From: Croceibacterium aestuarii
Lineage (GTDB): Bacteria; Pseudomonadota; Alphaproteobacteria; Sphingomonadales; Sphingomonadaceae
Length of the DNA stretch: 64,000 bases
Reading direction: 5' to 3'
NCBI RefSeq assembly: GCF_030657335.1
Contig: NZ_CP131039.1
Coordinates: forward strand, 1,178,001-1,242,000
The translations under genes were made by a program, and so were the position numbers. Of the stretch, positions 60,072 to 64,000 are shown piece after piece; positions within the stretch are counted from its first letter, which is position 1; each line of letters opens with the position of its first letter. Under the pieces are notes generated by a model. It searched no databases, had not been told where the DNA came from, and saw nothing but the letters and a program-made list of their open reading frames with translations.

Positions 60072-61343
60072 ATGACGAAACTGAGCGGATCCGACAGCAA
60101 GAGCACGCTCTATTGCAGCTTCTGCGGCAAGAGCCAGCACGAGGTGAGGAAGCTCATCGCCGGGCCGACGGTGTTCATCTGCGACGAATGCGTCGAACTG
60201 TGCAACGACATCATCCGTGAGGAAGCCAAGGGCGGCGGCATCGGCAAGAAGGACGGCGGCGTTCCTACGCCGCAGGACATCTGCGGCACGCTGAACGATT
60301 ATGTGATCGGGCAGGAGCGCGCCAAGCGCGTGCTCTCGGTGGCGGTGCACAACCACTACAAGCGCCTCAAGCACAGCGGCAAGTCTGGCGACGTCGAGCT
60401 GGCGAAGTCGAACATCCTGCTCGTGGGCCCGACGGGCTCGGGCAAGACGCTGCTGGCGCAGACGCTGGCGCGCACCTTCGACGTGCCGTTCACCATGGCC
60501 GACGCCACGACCCTGACCGAGGCCGGTTATGTGGGCGAGGACGTCGAGAACATCATCCTCAAGCTGCTGCAGTCGAGCGACTACAACGTCGAAAAGGCGC
60601 AGCACGGCATCGTCTACATCGACGAGATCGACAAGATTACCCGCAAGGCGGAAAATCCCTCGATCACGCGCGATGTATCGGGCGAGGGCGTGCAGCAGGC
60701 GCTGCTCAAGCTGATGGAAGGCACCACTGCCTCGGTTCCGCCGCAGGGCGGCCGGAAGCACCCGCAGCAGGAATTCCTGCAGGTCGACACGACCAACATC
60801 CTGTTCATCTGCGGCGGCGCCTTCGCCGGGCTCGAAAAGGTCATCGCCGATCGCCTGCAGAAGCGTTCGATCGGTTTCGGCGCCAACGTCGCCGATCCCG
60901 ATGCCCACCGCATCGGCGAACTGCTCGAAAAATGCGAGCCGGAAGATCTGCTCAAGTTCGGGCTGATTCCCGAATTCGTCGGCCGCCTGCCGGTGATCGC
61001 CACGCTGCACGACCTCGATGTCGATGCACTGGTGGAGATTCTCAAGGAGCCGAAGAACGCGCTGGTCAAGCAATACCAGAAGCTGTTCGAGCTCGAGGAC
61101 GTCGAGCTGACCTTCACCGACGACGCGCTGGTCGCGATCGCCCACAAGGCGATTAAGCGCAAGACCGGCGCGCGCGGCCTGCGCTCGATCGTCGAGGCGA
61201 TCCTGCTCGATACGATGTTCGACCTGCCCTCGATGGAGGGCGTGACCGAGGTCGTGGTCGACAAGGATGTCGTGGACGGCCGCAAGGAACCGGTTCGCGT
61301 CGTTTCGAACGAGGGCAAGGGCAAGAAGGAAGCGGCGGCCTGA
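60072..61343 (+). CDS. clpX: ATP-dependent Clp protease ATPase subunit ClpX
   Basis: A 423-residue AAA+ unfoldase. An N-terminal zinc-binding domain ([11 protein letters not shown] and [11 protein letters not shown], four Cys, about 15-40) is followed by Walker A GPTGSGKT (about 118-125), Walker [10 protein letters not shown] (about 180), the pore/GYVGEDVEN loop, sensor 2 GARGLRSI near 370, and the IGF-type ClpP-docking loop (RSIGFGANV). All motifs are intact. It works with the adjacent clpP in regulated proteolysis, which in alphaproteobacteria includes CtrA. Confidence 0.98.
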   Translation: MTKLSGSDSKSTLYCSFCGKSQHEVRKLIAGPTVFICDECVELCNDIIREEAKGGGIGKKDGGVPTPQDICGTLNDYVIGQERAKRVLSVAVHNHYKRLKHSGKSGDVELAKSNILLVGPTGSGKTLLAQTLARTFDVPFTMADATTLTEAGYVGEDVENIILKLLQSSDYNVEKAQHGIVYIDEIDKITRKAENPSITRDVSGEGVQQALLKLMEGTTASVPPQGGRKHPQQEFLQVDTTNILFICGGAFAGLEKVIADRLQKRSIGFGANVADPDAHRIGELLEKCEPEDLLKFGLIPEFVGRLPVIATLHDLDVDALVEILKEPKNALVKQYQKLFELEDVELTFTDDALVAIAHKAIKRKTGARGLRSIVEAILLDTMFDLPSMEGVTEVVVDKDVVDGRKEPVRVVSNEGKGKKEAAA

Positions 61344-61347
61344 TTCG

Positions 61348-61710
61348 GTGACGGATGCGGCCATCGTTGTAGTTTTTACCCTTACCGTCTTGTCAGCTAT
61401 GCTGGCGCTTTCGCTGCAGGTGAATCGGCGGCTACCGCCCGAAGGCCCGGTGGCCATTCACTTCGACCTGCGGGGCCGGGGCGATCGTCTCGGCAATCGT
61501 TGGCTGGTTCTGCTGGCCATGCCGATCGGCTACCTGCTCTCCAGCGGCGTGACGATCGGAGCGGCGCTGGCCGCCGGCCCGGGACCACTATGGCAAGGGC
61601 TCGCCATCCAGGGCGGACTGGGCGCGGTGCTCTTTGCGGTGCACCTGTTCGTCATGCGCTTGCTGCTTCGCTGGCGTCGCAGCTCCGGTTCGCCGAGCGG
61701 ACGCAGCTGA
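61348..61710 (+). CDS. DUF1648-like small membrane protein
   Basis: A 120-residue inner-membrane protein with about three hydrophobic segments ([57 protein letters not shown]). The motif [18 protein letters not shown] between the first two is the DUF1648 pattern found in SdpI-like proteins. GTG 61348 is the likely start, 4 bp after the clpX stop; no ATG fits without losing the first helix. Function unknown; possibly co-transcribed with clpX. Confidence 0.65.
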   Translation: MTDAAIVVVFTLTVLSAMLALSLQVNRRLPPEGPVAIHFDLRGRGDRLGNRWLVLLAMPIGYLLSSGVTIGAALAAGPGPLWQGLAIQGGLGAVLFAVHLFVMRLLLRWRRSSGSPSGRS

Positions 61711-61810
61711 CTTTTCGTACCGCACGCTATTCAGCGTCGCGGACGCCTAGTGCGGCCGATCGGGCCGCCTCATTCTCCCGCTGATCGGGAGCAAAATCAG
61801 GAGATAATCT

Positions 61811-61996
61811 ATGCCCACCAATGCCCATCTGGCCGCCAAACTTCTGCGCGACGCCGGGGTCTTCTTCCGCAATGTCGCCGAGCAGAACCCGCCGATCGCC
61901 GAACAGATGAACGACAACGCCCAGGTCTACGACCAAGTCGCCGATCTCGTCGAAGGCGACCCGACCGGCAATCTGCCGGAACAGGCCGAACAATAG
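61811..61996 (+). CDS. Small conserved-looking hypothetical protein
   Basis: A 61-residue acidic protein, MPTNAHLAAKLLRDAGVFFR at the start, with predicted helices and NPPIAEQMNDNAQVYDQVADLVE in the middle. A strong ribosome site (CAGGAG, 8 nt before the ATG) and a regular codon pattern support expression. No signal peptide, membrane segment or Cys. No family recognised; neighbours give no clear hint. Confidence 0.75.
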   Translation: MPTNAHLAAKLLRDAGVFFRNVAEQNPPIAEQMNDNAQVYDQVADLVEGDPTGNLPEQAEQ

Positions 61997-62006
61997 GCCT
62001 GACGGC

Positions 62007-62507
62007 CTAGCTGCCTTCGCCCGCCTTCCGGCGGGCGACCAGCGCCATCAGCCTGTCCCTGTTTTCCTGCGGCAGCACTTCGCGAAAATCGTAGTACCGT
62101 TCGAATGCCGGTATGCCTTCGGGGAGCGTGACCCACGGCATCTTGCTTTCCGTAAAGATCACGACGTCGGGCTTGATCGAGTCCGGATCGTCGAGCGAAC
62201 CCGCGCGCACGCCTGCGCTGAGGGTGCCGAGGCGGGGATAATGGCTCCACAGCGCAGTGCCGCAGGCGCGGCATTGGCGGATCGTGTGCAACTCGCCGCT
62301 GCCGCCAGGCAACAGGCGGTCAATCAGTTCGCCTTGCAAAATCTCGATTCGGTCGGTTTCGATGAAGGCGTTGACCACGCTGGTCGATCCGCTTTCGCGC
62401 TGGCACAGGCGGCAATGGCAGTTGTGCACCATCATCGGATCGCACGTGATACGATAGCGGACCGCGCCGCAGCCGCATCCACCTTCCCGGATGGTATTTT
62501 TCGTCAT
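62007..62507 (-). CDS. GFA (glutathione-dependent formaldehyde-activating enzyme-like) family protein
   Basis: A 166-residue zinc protein of the GFA/CENP-V fold. The zinc ligands are CGCG near the N-terminus (GGCGCGAVRYRI), CHCRLCQRESG (about 30-40) and CRACGTALW (about 78-86), in the family order. VVNAFIETDRIEILQGE is typical of the central sheet. The family's reaction is uncertain for most members, and formaldehyde activation should not be assumed. Convergent with the small gene upstream and co-oriented with the CDF transporter. Confidence 0.88.
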   Translation of the reverse strand: MTKNTIREGGCGCGAVRYRITCDPMMVHNCHCRLCQRESGSTSVVNAFIETDRIEILQGELIDRLLPGGSGELHTIRQCRACGTALWSHYPRLGTLSAGVRAGSLDDPDSIKPDVVIFTESKMPWVTLPEGIPAFERYYDFREVLPQENRDRLMALVARRKAGEGS

Positions 62508-62515
62508 CGCGAATC

Positions 62516-63454
62516 CTACTCGTGCGCCGCGTGCCCGAGCCCGCAGTTGTCCTCGCCGGTCTCCACCTGCAAGGTGACGTGGCCGATCGCGTGGTGGTGC
62601 TCGAGTTCGTCGGCGGCATGCTTGAGCACTTCGTCGCCCGGATAACCGCCGGGCATGACGAGATGCGCGGTCAGGGCGGTCTCGGTCGTGCTCATCGGCC
62701 AGATGTGTAGATCGTGCACCGCGGCAACGCCGGGCAAGCCCTCGAGGAAGGTGCGCACGTCGGTTTCATCGATGCCCTCGGGTACCGCCAGAAGTCCCAT
62801 TTTTACGCTATCGCGGAGCAGGCCCCAAGTGCCGTAGCCGATGACCACGACGATCGCGAAACTGGTCGCCGGGTCGATCCACTGCGCGCCGGTCGTCAGG
62901 ATCAGCCCGCCGGCGATGACCACGCCGAGGCTGACGAGGGCGTCGGCCGCCATGTGCAGGAAGGCGCCGCGGATGTTGATATCGTCCTTGCGCCCGCGAA
63001 CGAACAGCAGCGCCGTGGCGGTGTTGATGACGATGCCGATCCCGGCGACGACGATCATCGTCCAGCCTTCGACCGGTTCGGGGTGCAGCAGCCGGTCGAT
63101 CGTCTGGAACAGGATGGCACCGAGCGCCACCAGCAGCAGCGAGGCATTGGCCAGTGCCGCAAGGATCGAGCTCGCCTTGTAACCGTAAGTGAAGCGCGGG
63201 CTGGCGGGGCGCTGCGCCATGTAACTCGCTCCCCAGGCAATGAGCAGGCTCATGACGTCGGACAGGTTGTGCCCGGCGTCGGCGACGAGCGCCATCGAAC
63301 CCGACCACATGCCAAACCCGGCCTCGATCAGCACAAAGACCGAATTGAGCACCACGCCAATGGCGAAAGCGCGATCGAAGTTCGCCGGCGCGTGGTCGTG
63401 GCCCCCGGCGTGGCCGTGCGAATGAGAATGCCCTGTGCCCATGCCGCTAGCCAT
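62516..63454 (-). CDS. Cation diffusion facilitator metal exporter (CzcD/ZitB-like)
   Basis: A 312-residue inner-membrane metal/proton antiporter. The His-rich N-terminus (GHSHSHGHAGGHDHA) is followed by six membrane helices with the metal site ADAGHNLSD in helix 2 and HMAADAL in helix 5, then a cytoplasmic domain (about 215-300: HDLHIWPMSTTETALTAHLV, HHAIGHVTLQVE). This set of residues matches Zn2+/Co2+/Cd2+ exporters. ATG 63454 overlaps the mtgA stop by 8 bp; ATG 63442 is an alternative. A His-rich C-terminal CGLGHAAHE may also bind metal. Confidence 0.92.
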   Translation of the reverse strand: MASGMGTGHSHSHGHAGGHDHAPANFDRAFAIGVVLNSVFVLIEAGFGMWSGSMALVADAGHNLSDVMSLLIAWGASYMAQRPASPRFTYGYKASSILAALANASLLLVALGAILFQTIDRLLHPEPVEGWTMIVVAGIGIVINTATALLFVRGRKDDINIRGAFLHMAADALVSLGVVIAGGLILTTGAQWIDPATSFAIVVVIGYGTWGLLRDSVKMGLLAVPEGIDETDVRTFLEGLPGVAAVHDLHIWPMSTTETALTAHLVMPGGYPGDEVLKHAADELEHHHAIGHVTLQVETGEDNCGLGHAAHE

Positions 63455-64000
63455 AGATGCACGAATCGAGCCCGTCACGCCGGACAACGCCGATGCGCGC
63501 CCGGATGGTGTTGCCATAGCGGCGGGTGAAGCCGCCGGGGCTGATGACGGACCGCTCCTTCGGCAGAGGCAAAGCGGCGGCCATTCGCGCCGCCTCGGTG
63601 GGGGTCAGGCGCGCGGCGGAGTGCTTGTAGTAGCGCTGCGCCCCTGCCTCGACGCCGTAGGTGCCGATGCCGGTTTCGGCGACATTGAGGTAGACTTCCA
63701 TGATCCGCCGCTTGCCCCAGATGTTCTCGATGAGGAGGGTGAACCAGGCTTCGAGACCCTTGCGGAAATAGCCGCCGCCCTGCCACAGGAAGACGTTCTT
63801 GGCGGTCTGCTGGCTGATGGTCGAACCGCCGCGGATGCGGCCGCCGCGGGCGTTCTTCTCGATCGCCTTTTCGATCGCCTCGCGGTCGAAGCCGTTATGG
63901 CTGCAGAACTTGCCATCCTCCCCGGCAATGGCCGCAGCGACCATGTTGCGGTCGATGCGGCTGAGCGGGGTCCAGTCCTTGGTGATGCCGTTGGGGTCGA
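63447..64000 (-). CDS. mtgA: Monofunctional peptidoglycan glycosyltransferase, 5' end outside window
   Basis: The last 184 codons of a family-51 glycosyltransferase that polymerises lipid II into glycan strands at the inner membrane. Visible motifs are AIAGEDGKFCSHNGFD (motif 1, catalytic Glu), RGGSTISQQTAKNVFL (motif 2), RKGLEAWFTLLIENIWGKRRIMEVYLNVAETG (motifs 3-4) and AARMAAALPLP (motif 5). The frame stays open to the right edge (upstream DPNGITKDWTPLSRIDRNM), so the membrane anchor lies outside. The C-terminal RYGNTIRARIGVVRRDG is normal, so it is MtgA and not a bifunctional PBP. Confidence 0.95.
   Translation of the reverse strand, partial: DPNGITKDWTPLSRIDRNMVAAAIAGEDGKFCSHNGFDREAIEKAIEKNARGGRIRGGSTISQQTAKNVFLWQGGGYFRKGLEAWFTLLIENIWGKRRIMEVYLNVAETGIGTYGVEAGAQRYYKHSAARLTPTEAARMAAALPLPKERSVISPGGFTRRYGNTIRARIGVVRRDGLDSCIYG

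Overview
The window is high-GC and gene-dense and reads as chromosome of an alphaproteobacterium of the order Sphingomonadales (Erythrobacteraceae or Sphingomonadaceae type). This rests on the Zymomonas-like zwf-edd-glk order, an alphaproteobacterial csgF/csgG amyloid locus, a CtrA-type box, sphingomonad-style TonB receptors and the serS-surE-nlpD order. The genus assignment is inference. No prophage, IS element or CRISPR array was seen. Both ends cut genes: the 3' part of a PEP carboxylase gene lies beyond the left edge and the 5' part of mtgA beyond the right edge.

Layout. 1-6.4 kb: a minus-strand operon zwf-edd-glk-ppc (glucose to Entner-Doudoroff plus anaplerosis) with overlapping genes. 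6.5-15.4 kb: a minus-strand functional-amyloid (curli-like) locus in the order LuxR regulator, csgF, csgG, two very large curlin-repeat proteins, two small curlin-repeat proteins (one His/Asp-rich) and an unrecognised secreted protein. A consensus CtrA box lies upstream of csgF, and a probable plus-strand small RNA with its own terminator lies between csgG and the first large curlin. 15.5-17.4 kb: transglutaminase-like protease, YjbQ and AlkB-like genes. 17.5-21.8 kb: a complete Type III restriction-modification pair whose specificity region has a different base composition. 22-29.5 kb: rimO, DUF1761, a K+ channel, nlpD-like, surE, serS, a sulfotransferase and tRNA-Val.

29.6-34.7 kb: sppA, then pyrB with a degenerate pyrC' and an SDR. 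35-39.2 kb: a ParA-like ATPase, a ribbon-helix-helix-like protein and two SPOR-domain proteins. 39.2-43.4 kb: DUF418, SRPBCC plus zinc alcohol dehydrogenase, and bfd-bfr iron storage with a possible Fur box. 43.4-47.1 kb: a periplasmic PQQ dehydrogenase-cytochrome c and a metallo-beta-lactamase-fold protein. 47.2-51.4 kb: a GST, der, a CHAP amidase, small proteins and tRNA-Leu. 51.4-53 kb: trigger factor with a histone-H1-like tail. 53-59 kb: two paralogous TonB receptors around a secreted amidase. 59.2-64 kb: clpP-clpX, small membrane and hypothetical proteins, GFA, a CDF metal exporter and mtgA.

The most novel part is the amyloid locus. It has export components (CsgG pore, CsgF), amyloid subunits of very different size, a putative metal-binding curlin, an unknown partner, a linked LuxR regulator, cell-cycle-type regulatory DNA and a candidate small RNA, but no recognisable csgE.
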